NCBI GenBank assembly: GCA_028751875.1
Contig: CM054158.1
Location: 6,230,082-6,294,081 of the forward strand
Source: Rapana venosa
Taxonomy: Eukaryota > Mollusca > Gastropoda > Neogastropoda > Muricidae
Reading direction: 5' to 3'
Length of the DNA: 64,000 nt
Shown here piece by piece: positions 49,800-62,909 of this stretch. The translations under genes and the position numbers were made by a program. Below the pieces are notes generated by a model. It searched no databases. It saw nothing but the letters and a program-made list of their open reading frames with translations, and was not told the origin of the DNA. Within the stretch, counting starts at the first letter, position 1. Every line of letters begins with the position of its first letter.

Positions 49800-52330
49800 G
49801 TTGGTGTGACTTATGCAGAAACAAGGAGTCTGAATCATAACGACGAGGTTTTTTAAAGGTAATTTTTGGCACTGTTGGTTTTGACTGGTTTGTTCTCTTT
49901 GTCATATAGCTTGAAGGTAAAATATCGAAACATACACCACAGGCATACATGTTGTACTGCATAAAATTTTAACAGAAATTTTCAGGACATTTTTTTGTTG
50001 TGGTGGTGGGAATGCAACTCATACTGCAAGAGCTCTAAGCAGACTTATGTGCGGTTTGAAGATATAAGTATGATTTCAACAGAGTAAGACAAAAACACAT
50101 AAAAACAAAAAACTACACCACACCCCCAAAACACACACCCACCCACCCACACACACCCATTCATACACACACACACCTCGCATGCACATTCACACACACA
50201 CGCACAACACAACAAAACAACAGCCCCCCCCCATAAAATAAAATAAAAACAACCAAAAAACAATCCACCCCACAATAAAAGCAAAACAAGACTTACACAA
50301 GATATTTTCAAAGGCATGTGTATGTTGCTTTTATTTTTCTTCTCTCTCTTCACCTGAGTGCATACATTTGTTAAATTAGCTTTCCGTGAGCTTTCCGGTT
50401 TATTACAATCCCTTTGTCTTAAATGTAGAGGTGGTGACTTGCAAACTGCAGCGTTAATTTCCAGTGATAATTTTTTTTTAATCAACTTACATATCCTACA
50501 ATCACTGTCATTAGAGCTACACAACTGGATCCATATCCCATGTCTCTATTTTGGGAAGAATTGCTTTTCGTGATCTTCAGCACAACTTTTACCCTTCTTC
50601 TGAAATCCTGAGTCTGAGAGGCCACATTTTGTTGTTGTTTTTTTCTTTGGGGTTTTTTTGTGTGTAAGGGGACTATGCTCAGAGTCTTTGCAACACTCTG
50701 TGAGAGCTGTCAGTAATGATTCATTGATGCTAGCATTCTGTTTTCAATGTGGTATCTAATAGTCTCAGAGTTCAGGTGCCAAAATGAAATGTTGAGCATG
50801 TCAATATAATTTTAAAAAACCAAGTCTATGCGACAATACAGACAGAATACTTGCAAACAATCAAGGGTCAAGAAAAACCCATAAAGAATTGTCAAAATTC
50901 AAGACTTGTCGACTGAAAGGAAAATACTTTAGAGAAGCACAGGAGGTCAAGGCAAGACAACCATGCTCTCTCCAATTAACACAGAGTGTGTGCTCACACA
51001 TTCACTATTGAATAGTAAGGTCACATTAAGGTGAAGGACACACAAGCCCATAAGACCGCCAGATGCATATCACCCCTCTACCACATTGGAAAAAAGGGTT
51101 GCACTTTCCAGCATACAAACAATAGAATACAGGGAATATACAGAAAATACTACTCAGAGAACTACCCACAAGCTCATAATTCTTTTTTTTTTACAGAAAG
51201 AAAGAAACAAGATCAATGAGTGGAGAACCAGAACAGAAAAAAGGCTTGTATCATGGAAAAATGACAGTAGCTATCTAAAAATATGAACTGCAACCACCCA
51301 AGCTGGACAGCAGAACAGTGACAATCCAAGAGATAAAAAGCTCCCCCCCCCCCCCCCCACCCCACCCCCCAGATCATCAAGATAATAGAAGGTAACAGCC
51401 CAGAGCTCAAGGGAGAGAACTGTTCAGGGCTGGAACTGCAGCTCCCCTGGCGACCTGATGGTGGACTATAGGATGGTAACTACATTACAACAATCGCCCA
51501 TTTCCTCCCCAACATGTGATTAACAAGAGCTTCCTTGGAGACCCCAAAGACCATCATTTTAGACCCAACATGTGACAGAACCACAGACATTCACAGTCAT
51601 TGCTTTGCTGTCCCTTGTAGTGATCAATGACTCACAAATGGACACACTTATTTGATAAAGATCTCTACTTTGATGAATGAAAAGAACAGGATCAGTTGAA
51701 TAACTGAATCAAACGCTATAGTTGAAAACTGTAGTGACATTAAAAACCTTTTAACACAGCTCTCAGCCTCACTCTTTACTCTTTTCTCTATCAACTGTTC
51801 TATAAAGTTCTATTTGAAAATTCCTTTGCTGATATTTTGTTGTTGCGATAGTCTTTTCTTTCAAACACTATTACTGTATTAGACTTGCAGTCAACCATTT
51901 TCAATCAGTTTCTACAAAATATGAATGAAAAAAATACACATGTCAAAATAACAGCACACACCTTATGAACCATCAGATTTGTGAGTGTGCATACATAATT
52001 CTTGTACACAGAGGAAACATCAGTTCACACTGCTCCAAACAATGTCCAATATTAAACCCATGAAAATTTTTTTTAAATTCAACCGATCCACAGTTGCTGG
52101 TTTTTCTGACATTCTGCATGTCAGTATAAGAACTGACCAAAAAGATCCTGATGAGTTCAGTTGTCCTTTCTTTCAGCTTTAGACTGAAGAAGGTATTTAA
52201 ATAAACCAAAATGTATTCTGCTAAACATTTCAGTGTTGGATTCTTACTTTAATGCTCTAATAAATGACATGTTTGTGTGAACTTGGGTTTGGATTTGTTT
52301 GGCTCAATCAAGGAGTCGGAAATTGTAGAG
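49800..52330. other. No gene recognised
   Basis: AT-rich with CA runs near 50120-50210. The ORF at 50045-50524 (minus) has a CxxC but no RING or zinc-finger spacing and runs into simple repeats. Nothing else seen. Confidence 0.5.
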
Positions 52331-52331
52331 A

Positions 52332-52735
52332 GTTTATTAACGCTTTCAGGCAAAGATTGATTGACTGCCGATGGCAACAATGGAGTGATCATATATAAAG
52401 CAGTGAAAGATTTCAAATGTACAGACAATTTTTAAGTTCGCATGATGTCAAACCTTATCTAAAACTTGATATGGATATACATTTGAAAAGAATTATATCT
52501 AAGTTTAGACTTGGTGTATCAGATATAAATGTTCATAAATTCAGATACAGAGAACATGATATTGATGACCTCAGGCTGCTATGCCCATTATGTAAGCAAG
52601 CACCAGAGGATGAAGTACATTTTGTGTTGTGCTATCCAGTATTAGAGGATGTTAGGCAGAATTACATCCCTGTTAAATATAGTAGACAGCCTAATTTACA
52701 CATAGTTCTAATTTTTGGTTAGTAACTCAATATTT
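52332..52735 (+). mobile_element. LINE C-terminal fragment with zinc knuckle
   Basis: Begins TTTATTAACGCTTTCAGGC. The open stretch 52417-52722 encodes ISKFRLGVSDINVHKFRY and CPLC-KQAPEDEV-H-FVL-C (C-x2-C-x8-H-x3-C). Related to the reversed fragment at 9453-10107, with the same 5' edge. A frameshift separates the first 25 codons. Confidence 0.75.
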
Positions 52736-53054
52736 TCTTTTCAATATTTACCAATAAAAGTTGGTGGGTTTTTTTAATGCAGTATAACATTTTGAGCATG
52801 ACTTCACTATCCTATCTTATGTTGTCTTGATCTTATATTCGCTCTTCTTTGTTCTGTTTGTTTATGAAATATTGATTCCTGAATCCCAAACAAAACAAAC
52901 AAAAAACCTGAAAGTGAATTTCTGCCACACAAGAAATCTTCCCCTCCTGCATCTAATAGCTAAGCACAGAAGTTTCTAAACAATACGATTCCTAAAGAGG
53001 CCAAAAATTGTCAATGCATCTTTTGATGGCATTAAAATCACCACTGCATACATG

Positions 53055-53133
53055 AGTATGCGCACACACACACACACACACACCACACACCCCACACACA
53101 CACACACACACACACACACGCATGCATACACGC

Positions 53134-53168
<35 letters not shown>

Positions 53169-53170
53169 AA
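53055..53170. repeat. (CA)n microsatellite
   Basis: Interrupted CA tract of about 115 bp; the Val-Cys minus ORFs across it are artefacts. Confidence 0.95.
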
Positions 53171-53263
53171 TGCACACCCACACCCACAAGGCCCCTCCAT
53201 CTCTTCCATCCCAACATGTGCCTCTTTCCACCACCCACTGTACAAAAAGAAGACCAGACTTAC

Positions 53264-53313
53264 CTGGCAGGTGACAACAGCACACAATCATCTTCCTGCC
53301 AGAACAACGTCAT
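53264..53313 (-). CDS. Candidate alternative first exon of LNX, RING-less
   Basis: On the minus strand an ATG (53313-53311) with A at -3 opens 16 codons (MTLFWQEDDCVLLSPA) and ends AG before GTAAGT, a strong donor. The outgoing phase 2 matches the entry phase of the 44612 exon, giving Arg at the junction and a 524-residue protein. An in-frame stop lies about 90 bp upstream of the ATG. Against it: phase agreement has a one-in-three chance, and no promoter or transcript evidence is available. Confidence 0.3.
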
Positions 53314-54234
53314 TTTTGCTGACGCCACGCTGCTCACATTTGCCTCACACCAGTCTTTCCACAATGAGGGAATGAAAACTGTTTTGTACCGAATCCGTTA
53401 CATCACTTCACACGACCACAAAACTTTCATGAACTCAGCGATTACAGACCACAGACAATGCCTGTACACCACAGACTATGCTTCACAGCTTGGCAGTCTC
53501 TAATAGTGATGTATTGTAACGGGCAAACAAAAAAAGTCTGTGAATATGATGATGAAACATTCAAAATAAGCACAGGCTTCACCGTTCATGCCCTTGTCCG
53601 AACACAATGAGCAGTATTTGACGACAGATTCCTGAGTCTTTAACTCTAAATATAATAAAGATTGGTGGATTTTCTTCAGATACAATGTAAATGCAAACTG
53701 AATGATTTTGTAAAGATAAAACAAACTAGCAAATGAACTTTTTAAAAATTATTACTCCACTTGAAATTGATAGTGTCAGTTTGTTAACCATCATAAGCTG
53801 GACACATTAATTTTCAGAACTTTCAATCCCATGGCAAGTTTTTCAGCACAATCCCTGTTGAATCTAGAACAAAGTAGTATCACATTTTTTGTGGTGGCAG
53901 ATCAAGAACCTTGCACTGTAGTGTATGTCTTTTCCAGTTCTGATGACCAAAATAAATGTTAAAGGTACACACTAGCATGAGAAATGTTGCACTTCACTCT
54001 TCAGTTACTTCCCATACCATCTCACAAGAAGTATGATACGAAGAAAATGGTTAAAACTAGTTTCTCGCCAACATGACATAGCAAAATACATCTATTCCAT
54101 TTTGTTGTGAGTAGAACTTATTGACCAAGTTAATTAAAAGCTGGTTTTTTAAAAATCTCTTTTTACATGTGTGGTTTTTTTAACCTGACACTTTTCTCAC
54201 CTTTTCACTTTTGTTTTTATATTTATTCTTTAAT

Positions 54235-54440
54235 ATCAAGGATAATGGAATAAGCACTTTGTGCTTTTTTGCATCCAGTCCCTGTGTATATGCGGTTTTT
54301 GTAAATTCTGTCATCTGTTTCTACTGGCACACAATGGCCTACTCTTACGAAAAGCGGAACAGGATTTTAACGTGTGCAAGATGTTCTGCGTGCATATGTT
54401 CGCACACTGGGCCTTGGTTTATAGTCTCATCCGAAGGACT
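54235..54440 (-). mobile_element. tRNA-SINE, reversed, head missing
   Basis: AAGGATAATGGAATAAGCAC, CATCTGTTTCTACTGGCACA, AATGGCCTACTCTTACG and GTCTCATCCGAAGGACTT in reverse order. Confidence 0.8.
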
Positions 54441-54444
54441 TCTG

Positions 54445-56390
54445 CCATTGTGACAGTAATCTGTCCATTTTCTGTAAGCTTTGCTGTCTGCTTTTTTTCA
54501 GTGGATATGACATGATGAAACTTAGATGTATACCATAATATACAATGCCAGTTTTATATTCAACTCTGATAGTGGGCAGATCATAAAACTGAAAAACCAA
54601 GTCCTGCAAAATGTGCCCTCTCCAAAGTTTAGAAAATTATGCCCATCCAGTATTTCTCATACTACGTTGCTGACATATTTGAAAATCATGGAAAGATTAG
54701 TGATAACAGCACCTGCACTAATAGAACTCGATAGTCAAGATGTCTTTTTCCTCCTTTTGGTTTCTCATTGAAAATAAACAAGAAGTTACTGGGCTATAGA
54801 TATTCTAAGTTTGTATAACACTGTATCCATAAGAAAGAGCATGCACATTGCCCCATTTTATTTCCATGACAAACAAAATGATCTTTAACTTCAAGTCTAA
54901 CTCACAACGTCTTCCTTTTTTTTTTTAAAGGACAAAAATTGTAGAAGATTTTCGCTAATGTTATCACTGATCAATACCATCAACCACTAAATAGACTTCA
55001 GTAATGTACCATATGTTGGTTATAATACTCTCCATTGAATTATACAGTTACCAATAACTTCCAACCAGTTACATGAAATTCTGTTATAATGACAACTGAC
55101 AATAAATGATATTCATGTGTTGGGTTACCTGTCTTTGGCCAAGTAAACTAAACACAAAAATACTTTCTAATTCATTTTTTTTGGTGTCACCTCCTAACAG
55201 TCACACTAAGCTGGTGTACAAAACTCCACACTGTCCATGGACATTTTCATTTATGCTGGGAAAATATTTTCTCCTCCGCAGGATAATTAACAGGAAAACA
55301 CTTTCCACCGATCCTCTTTGGTTTTACTCCTTCACTTTAAGCCAACTTAAAAGAAAGTTTAAAGACTCCACAGTCCAGCTTGTAGCCATTGAGATTTTAA
55401 AGCTCGGACTGCTGGAAAATATGTTTCTGGTAACTGACAAAAGTCACAATATGCTACCTGCAAATGTCACAATAAAAATGGATTAACAACACCTCCCAAC
55501 GTTTGTCCCTTGAGAATGCACATTTTGATTCCACCCCAGCCTCTGTTCAAACATCCCCATCAGAAGACCATCAGTCCACAGACAGACACACACACAGACA
55601 AGACAACAAAAGAAGAAGTGAAGGAGGGAGGGAGGGGAGAGAGACAGACAGAGAGAGAGAGGATGGTAGAGAGAGAAATTTCTTGCAGAAAGAGAGAAAA
55701 TGAAACTGTAGTGTGCAGGTAATGAAATATCGATCCATTCATAACTTCCTTCAGTTACAGAAAATGGACTGAAAGGTGGGCCTCCCACTTTAAAACAGAA
55801 TGTCAATACAGACCTGTGCTGCACCGGAAATTGACCTTAAATCATCTCCATTGTCTCCACAAGCTGCTTTCCTCTTGCACAACACACACACGCATTAATT
55901 CACATGAACAACTTCACTTGTATGTGCATGCATGCAGACACACATGTGCATGCACACACATACAAGCACACATGAGTGCACATAAATAAGCAAGCACGTA
56001 CACACATACTCATGCATTCTCACACTATTTTTTTATGCTACCAAAATCTGCTTGGGATGGAAAGAAAGAGATAAATGCTAAAGACATTGGCACAATGTGT
56101 GAAATAACTATACCTGATCATCATTTTTTTTTTCTTTCACCAACACCTCACTATGTTCCTGATACTGTCAGTATTACTGTAAACATGCACAGTTTTATTT
56201 GTGTGTGTGTGTGCGTGTGTGTTTTCCCCTTGAACTCGTCTGATCATAACATCTGATTACAGCATCAAAGACTGATCAAGGTCTTCCATCACAATCAGTA
56301 TGGTTCTTTTCATCTTCAGAAGGCCTTTCAGGCCATGTCATTAATGATGTGTGATTCATTCATTTCTTATCTTTCTGACACAGGCACACA
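54445..56390. other. No gene recognised
   Basis: AT-rich. A 126-codon plus ORF (55106-55486) has no recognised domain and no supported splice context. An AG tract lies at 55620-55680 and CA-rich sequence at 55880-56010. Confidence 0.5.
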
Positions 56391-56394
56391 CACA

Positions 56395-56947
56395 AACACA
56401 CTCTACTGCAGATACCATGTGCTTGGGAATACCTAGATTCAACCGGGGCCCACTGTTGGCCGTTGCTCTTTCTCTGTTTCTGGAATGGCCTCCCTCTCTC
56501 TCTTCGCCAAGGGCCTACCTGTCATGCTTTTGAATCCAGCCTAAAGACACATTTGTTTCAGGCCTAGGATTCTCTCCTCTTGTTTCGTCTCATTTCTGCC
56601 CCTGCCCTCAACAGCCAACCCCCCCCCCCCCCCCCCCCCCCATTGCCCAGCTGGAATGTGCGGCCTTTGTGTGTGTGTGTGTGTGTGTGTATGTGTTGTG
56701 GGCGTGTATGTGTGTGTGTGTGTGTTGTGGGCACGTGTGTGTGTGTTGTGGGCACATGTGTGTGTGTTTACATGTAGGTTTGTAAATACAGTTAATTGTG
56801 CGTGTGTGTGTGTTTACATTTGAATTTGTAAAAAATCTATTAATTGTAACTGGCTGCATGTGAAAGACTAGGATGAATGAAAGCACTTTGATTTGTTTTT
56901 TGCAAGATATAGCGCTGTATAAATTCCATGTATTATTATTATTATTA
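56395..56947 (+). mobile_element. 3' end of the L2/CR1-like LINE, second copy
   Basis: Matches 42370-42795: CTGCAGATACC, CACTGTTGGCCGT, TTTGAATCCAGCC, CCCTCAACAGCCAA, then an expanded C run (56619-56641), a GT tract and the tail GCACTTTGATTTG, AGCGCTGTATAAATTCCATG and (ATT)n. Confidence 0.85.
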
Positions 56948-57599
56948 AAATCATTTCTTGTTTCACTCCTCCATCAAGTAAAAACAGCTGACTTAAAAGG
57001 ACAGTACACTACAGAATATGATCATCAGAATAATATGACCACTCACTTCCTGAACAGTATTTTTTTTACTATTATCATTATTTTACAGAAATAACACATT
57101 TATTCTTACTTTGCTGAAGACAGATCCTTCACTTCTGAACATCCTATACATGTCGTCAGTTATCATAAAATATAAATGAATTTCATATCGTTGGCTGGAA
57201 ATTGTTGGTAACTGTATCATACTTCAGCGTAGAATCCTTTTCAGTATAACCTGACAATTCACAAGTCACTACATAGCAATAGAAATTAAGATGTCTTAAC
57301 ATCTAATACATATTACAGAAGAACTAAAATATCAAATGGAATGACTGTCTCACGCACATCAGTGGGGAGAGGGGGGGAGGTAGAGAAAAAAGAAGAAACA
57401 AATCCTGTTGCTTCCATGTGTCAACCACTATCTGCAAACAATGCCCACACTGGCTGGGACATGAAGACACAAATACGAATTGAGCCCCCACCCCCTTCCC
57501 CTCCTCTCATCCTCTCACCTCCTTAACACTATTTCAAGATTTACAAATCAGCCTTGAAATGGAGACCTGTAAATCAGATCACGCAGGATGAAAAGATGA

Positions 57600-57970
57600 A
57601 AGACAGTGGAGAGTGGCAACAGGTTTTGCAACCTATGATGGCTGACACAACCAGACTGAGGACATCAGGTTTTGCAACCTATGATGGCTGACACAACCAG
57701 ACTGAGGACATCAGGTTTTGCAACCTATGATGGCTGACACAACCAGACTGAGGACATCAGGGTTTGCAACCTATGATGGCTGACACAACCAGACTGAGGA
57801 CATCAGGTTTTGCAACCTATGATGGCTGACACAACCAGACTGAGGACATCAGGTTTTGCAACCTATGATGGCTGACACAACCAAACTGCAAACTATGATG
57901 CAACCAATGATGACTGACAGTGACACAACCAGACTGAGAGACATCAGGTTTTGCATCCTATGACTGACAC
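57600..57970. repeat. 46-bp minisatellite, ~7 copies
   Basis: Unit has GGTTTTGCAACCTATGATGG and CTGACACAACCAGACTGAGG. The last two copies are truncated. Confidence 0.92.
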
Positions 57971-57974
57971 AACC

Positions 57975-58615
57975 AAACTGCCTCCTACGACAACTGACAA
58001 ACACCAAAAAACCAAAATAAAACACACACAAAAAACAAACTATTAATTGTATCAACAAAGGCCACCCATCTTTTCTCTTCCAAATAAATTTTTTCTCCAC
58101 TGATTATACCTAAAAGGAGTATTTCCTTTTCCTACATAATTTTTTTTTCTAAACTGTTAAAAACCAATCCCTTTCACTTAGTCTCTTTTTATTAAATTAT
58201 TATTTTTTTACATTCAATCAATAAAAACTACAATACTGTTTCCACCCACATTCATTTTTGCTACCACCACACATATGAATTTAGTAAACCAGGTCATCAA
58301 GGGACAAGACCATTAACTCCTTCCACAAGCTCTGCTCCTCTCCTTACACTAACAACTGGCCTTTGTTCATCAATCAATAGGAACAGTACCAGTGCATAAA
58401 AACACCCGGCAGACACTCAAGGTTAGGTCAGCAAGAGCAGTGAAGAATGGGAGACCAAAAGAATCGAGCAGTGGGGGAATGAGAGAGGGAGCTGTCAAGG
58501 TGACCAGCTCCATAGGGTATGCGACTACCAACTCATTATTGTTGTGGTTTTCCATGCTTAGGACTTCATTAGCATCCACTGGCTAACTTCCCCAGGGGGG
58601 AAGTTCTGTCCCTGA
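57975..58615. other. No gene recognised
   Basis: AT-rich with a 200-bp patch (58380-58580) open on both strands; no domain seen. Confidence 0.4.
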
Positions 58616-58619
58616 CATT

Positions 58620-59705
58620 TGTTTCCTACTGTTGCCTGGTCATCTGTTGTTTGTTCCATACTGTTGGTCATCTGCTGTTTCAGAGTGTGTTTCCTGCTGT
58701 TGGTCATTGTTTTCTACTGTTGGTCATCTGCTGTTTCTGTGTGTGTTTCCTGCTGTTGGTCATTGTTTTCTACTGTTGGTCATCTGCTGTTTCTGTGTGT
58801 GTTTCCTGCTGTTGGTCATTGTTTTCTACTGTTGGTCATCTGCTGTTTCTGTGTGTGTTTCCTGCTGTTGGTCATTGTTTTATACTGTTGGTCATCTGCT
58901 GTTTCAGTGTTTGTATCCTGCTGTTGGTCATTGTTTTCTACTGTTGGTCATTGTTTTCTACTGCTGGTCATGATTTTATACAGCTGGTCATTGTTTTATA
59001 CTGTTGGTCATCGTTTCCTACTGTTCATCATGTACTCTTTGTTTCATACTGTTGGTCATGTGCTGTTTGTTGCATACTCAATACTGTTGGTCATAAGCTG
59101 TTTGTTGCATACTCAATACTGTTGGTCATGTGCTGTTTGTTTCATACTTGATACTGTTGGTCATGTGCTGTTTGTTTCATACTCAATACTGTTGGTTATG
59201 TGCTGTTTGTTTCATACTCAATACTGTTGGTCATGTGCTGTTTGTTTCATACTCAATACTGTTGGTTATGTGCTGTTTGTTTCATACTCAATACTGTTGG
59301 TCATGTGCTGTTTGTTTCATACTTGATACTGTTGGTCATGTGCTGTCTGTGTCACACAGTTGGTCATGTGCTGTTTGTGTCAGAGTTGGTCATGTGCTGT
59401 TTGTGTCAGAGTTGGTCATGTGCTGTTTGTGTCACAGTTGGTCATGTGCTGTTTGTGTCACAGTTGGTCATGTGCTGTTTGTTAAATACTGTTGCCTGGT
59501 CATGTGCTGTTTGTTAAATACTGTTGCCTGGTCATCTGCTGTTTGTTAAATACTGTTGCCTGGTCATGTGCTGTTTGTTAAATACTGTTGCCTGGTCATC
59601 TGCTGTTTGTTAAATACTGTTGCCTGGTCATGTGCTGTTTGTTAAATACTGTTGCCTGGTCATGTGCTGTTTGTTAAATACTGTTGCCTGGTCATCTGCT
59701 GTTTG
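58620..59705. repeat. Composite minisatellite with changing unit length
   Basis: Four successive arrays share a CTGTTGGTCAT / GTGCTGTTTGT core: 56-bp units (58688-58910), 35-bp units (59095-59340), 26-bp units (59360-59470) and 32-bp units with TTGCCTGG (59480-59705). The 100-235-residue ORFs crossing it are products of the repeat. Confidence 0.93.
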
Positions 59706-59709
59706 TTAC

Positions 59710-60440
59710 AAAACAATCTAACTCTCATAATCCTGGCCACCAAACAGCACACATGTACTTCCTCCCTTCAAGATGATTGTCATTCTTCATCAATCAATAC
59801 TCAACAGGCATACTGACCTGTCAATCTTGCGCCCTTAAAGACACAATGTCCAACATTATCACTGCCGCTAACAACCCAGCAGGGAAGTCACCAGCTTTTA
59901 CCATCTAGCCCAATAAGTAGTCGCTGAAGCTTCTCTGCATGCACTTTCTATGGGGGCATTTTATCATCTTTTAACTTGGAAGGGTCTTCTGACTACAAGA
60001 TGTCAAACTGACTCTGGCTTCAGAAACTTAAGCACAGTACGCATTCAGATATGAAATGGAAAAAAACAACACACTAGTCCTATATATGGATATGTTTGAT
60101 TTTGTTTTGCATGCCACCTTTATATAGCCCTTCATCTTAAGTGTGACATTTTAAACTCTTCTCTATCCATCTTCAGTCTTCTGCATACATACGAATTAAC
60201 AAGTGATAAGACCACATACCGAATGAATGATATTTGTTAACTTGTGTGACAGCTGTGACACTTCACCTTCAAGACTTCTCTAAATGCCATAAGAACCACA
60301 GAACACTTTGATTTAAACTTTAAAAATATGTTCAATAACAGCAAAAATCCAAGCATACTAAGCAGCAGTCCACAAGAAGTGATTGAAATAAAGAACCAGA
60401 TAACTTTGTCTTTCTGTCCTTATGTCCTTCTGTTTGCCCA
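59710..60440. other. Nothing recognised
   Basis: No exon, element or repeat array seen. Confidence 0.5.
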
Positions 60441-60449
60441 CCTGGACAT

Positions 60450-60671
60450 CAGTGTGTGTGTATGTGCGAGTGTGTGTGTGTGCGTGCGTGTGTGTTTGCA
60501 TATGTGTGTGTTTGCATATGTGCGTGTGTGTGTGTGTGTGTGTGTGGCATGCATGTGTGTGTGTGATGTGTGTGTGTGTGCATGCGTGTGTGAGTGTGTG
60601 CATATGTGTGCGCAGGCATATGTGTATGTGTCATGTGTGTGTGTGTGAATGAGTGAACATTTTTTGAGTGT

Positions 60672-60749
<78 letters not shown>

Positions 60750-60935
60750 GCATGCCATGTGTGATGCATGTGTGAAAGAGAAAGAAAGAGAGAGAGAGAG
60801 AGACACACACACACACACACAGAAGAGGGAGGATTTCATGCTCAGATGCAAGCATGCGTGCATGTGTGCGTGCGTGTAAGTGAGTGTGCGTGCATGTGTG
60901 TGTGTGTGTGCGTGAGTGCATGCATACACTTGTGC
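60450..60935. repeat. Compound (GT)n-(AG)n-(GT)n tract
   Basis: GT-rich, then about 75 bp of pure AG, then mixed AG/CA and GT. All ORFs here are low-complexity. Confidence 0.95.
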
Positions 60936-60939
60936 ATGT

Positions 60940-61655
60940 GCCAATTAAATAATGTGACAAATCATTCAGTATCAATAAATCTTAACTGTCATTCCTGTAT
61001 TGAGTATGATACCACCGAATGAATTGTAAATTTGTTTCTGTAATATATGATAACCATAGTACATTTGAATGTCTAAACCTCTTGTGAAAAATAACCAACT
61101 GATGTAAACTTTATCAGAACATAAAAATGCTCCACCACAATTTGGCGTAATAATGAACACATAAATTAAACATGTTCTCATCCTACCAAAAATCCTGCAA
61201 CATTATGTCTCCTTGACCCCATTTCATGTTTCAAAAAGCAAACACATCCACCCGTATTTCTTTCATTTTTCCTCAAATGTCCTTGTACTTCGCTGTTTTT
61301 CATGTTTTGTGCAGCTGAATGTCTTTAAGCCTTACATTCCAGAGTGGATTCGCACGCTTTAAACAATTTTTTTTTCATAAATCACCAGCGACATCATTTC
61401 AAACCACTGCACTTTCTAAACACAGCATTTCTTCCACCATTTTGTTTCCAGCAAAGACGAAGGAAAGATGCTCCCTAGTCACTTCACTGCATGCTGCTGC
61501 AGCAGCAGAAATGCCTGTGCACCCTTTTCTTCATGCGCGTGCACACACACATACACACACATCACCACAACCACACACACAAAAAGATGCTTTGCTGTCA
61601 CTGCAAATCTGCTTCTGCTGTGAAAAATGAACACACACAGCCTTTCTTGCAGCGT
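60940..61655. other. Nothing recognised
   Basis: AT-rich with a short CA tract at 61545-61590. Confidence 0.5.
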
Positions 61656-61659
61656 GCAC

Positions 61660-62060
61660 CCTAGCCCTCAAAATCGCCAGTGCAGAGGTTGGAAGCGTCA
61701 CTCATGAACCCCCCACCCCCCCTCTCTCTCTTTCTCTCTCTCCTGATGTGAGCAATGTCATCTCTCACGCCCACCTGCCTGGACTCCGCACACACGAGCA
61801 ACGACCACTTGACGCCAGCGGAGACCAGAGGAGGGGGGGAAGGAAGGGGGAGGGGTAAGAAGGAGGCCAAGGTATCAGGAGGACTCCCTGCTACCACCAG
61901 CATGAACACTGCAACTACTACAGGCGCAGCAGCAGCAGCAGCAGTGGCGGCGACAGTATGGGCAAGCACATGGACAGGCTGAGAGGCGCTCAGGCTGTGT
62001 TGGTGTTAGCGTGTGCCTGCCCTCAGGCTCCTCCTGCCTGCCTGCCAGCCTGTAAAACTG
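61660..62060. promoter_or_regulatory. GC-rich patch, possible promoter or 5'UTR
   Basis: The only GC-rich, non-SINE patch upstream of the zinc-finger exons, with GCAGCAGCAGCAGCAGTGGCG and several CG dinucleotides. A minus-strand CAG/GTGGGC near 61765 could be a donor. No start codon with LNX-like sequence is seen, so the assignment is a guess from composition and position. Confidence 0.2.
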
Positions 62061-62605
62061 TTATCAGTCAGGCCATCTAAGGAGGGGAGGGAGGGAGGGA
62101 GGGAGGAATGGTTGGAGAGTAAGTGACTGTGAAATAATTATACCCTTGCCCACTCCTGGACACCCCCCCCCCCCCCCCCTTTCTTTCCGTTTCTGTCTCC
62201 CTTTAAAAAAAAATCAATGCCATGGAGTCAGTGCGATAAAAATCAATATCGTGGCACCAACACACGCACACATATGTGCACATGCACACATTCTCTGGGT
62301 TCACTCTCTGGTCAAAACAACAACTCTTTTTTCTATGATTGGAGAGGCTGAATTTGATCTTACCAGTGTAAGGTTAAAAGTACGCTCCTTCTGCAGTGGC
62401 ATCAAGCAGTCTATCGATTTTATTTTACTGGATTATAAATACAAGTGTACATTTTCAGAATTTTAGATTTTAACTACTAGATTAAAAAAACAAAAAGAAA
62501 ATAATTTGTACACATGCGTCTATAAAATCCATACCTAGTACGGTATGCACTGAGGCTGTTGTATGCAGATTTGTGTGTGTGGCTTTTTTTTTAGATAAAA
62601 GAAAA

Positions 62606-62635
62606 AGGGGGGGGGGGGGGGGGGGGGGGGGGGAG
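62606..62635. repeat. Poly(G) run of about 28
   Basis: Longest homopolymer in the window; length is likely uncertain in the assembly. Confidence 0.9.
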
Positions 62636-62801
62636 AAAGGAGGAGAGTTCAAATGGCAGGAATTGGAGAGGTGAATAGAGAACAAGAACAAAAAAGATAG
62701 AATACGCATAGAGAACTGAGAAGAGAAGAATAGAGAAGAGAACAGAAGAGAAGGGAAAGAAAGAGAGAGAAAGAAGGAAGGGAGAGAGAAAGAGGGGGTG
62801 G

Positions 62802-62906
<105 letters not shown>

Positions 62907-62909
62907 ATT

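Noticed and set aside
50045..50524. Possible RING exon (CxxC in a minus ORF)
   Set aside because: Only one Cys pair has suitable spacing, no His-Cys core follows, and the ORF ends in simple repeats.
55106..55486. 126-codon plus-strand ORF
   Set aside because: No domain, no start or splice context, AT-rich composition like its surroundings.
58619..59549. Long Cys/Val-rich ORFs (up to 235 residues)
   Set aside because: They follow a minisatellite; repeat composition, not coding constraint, keeps them open.
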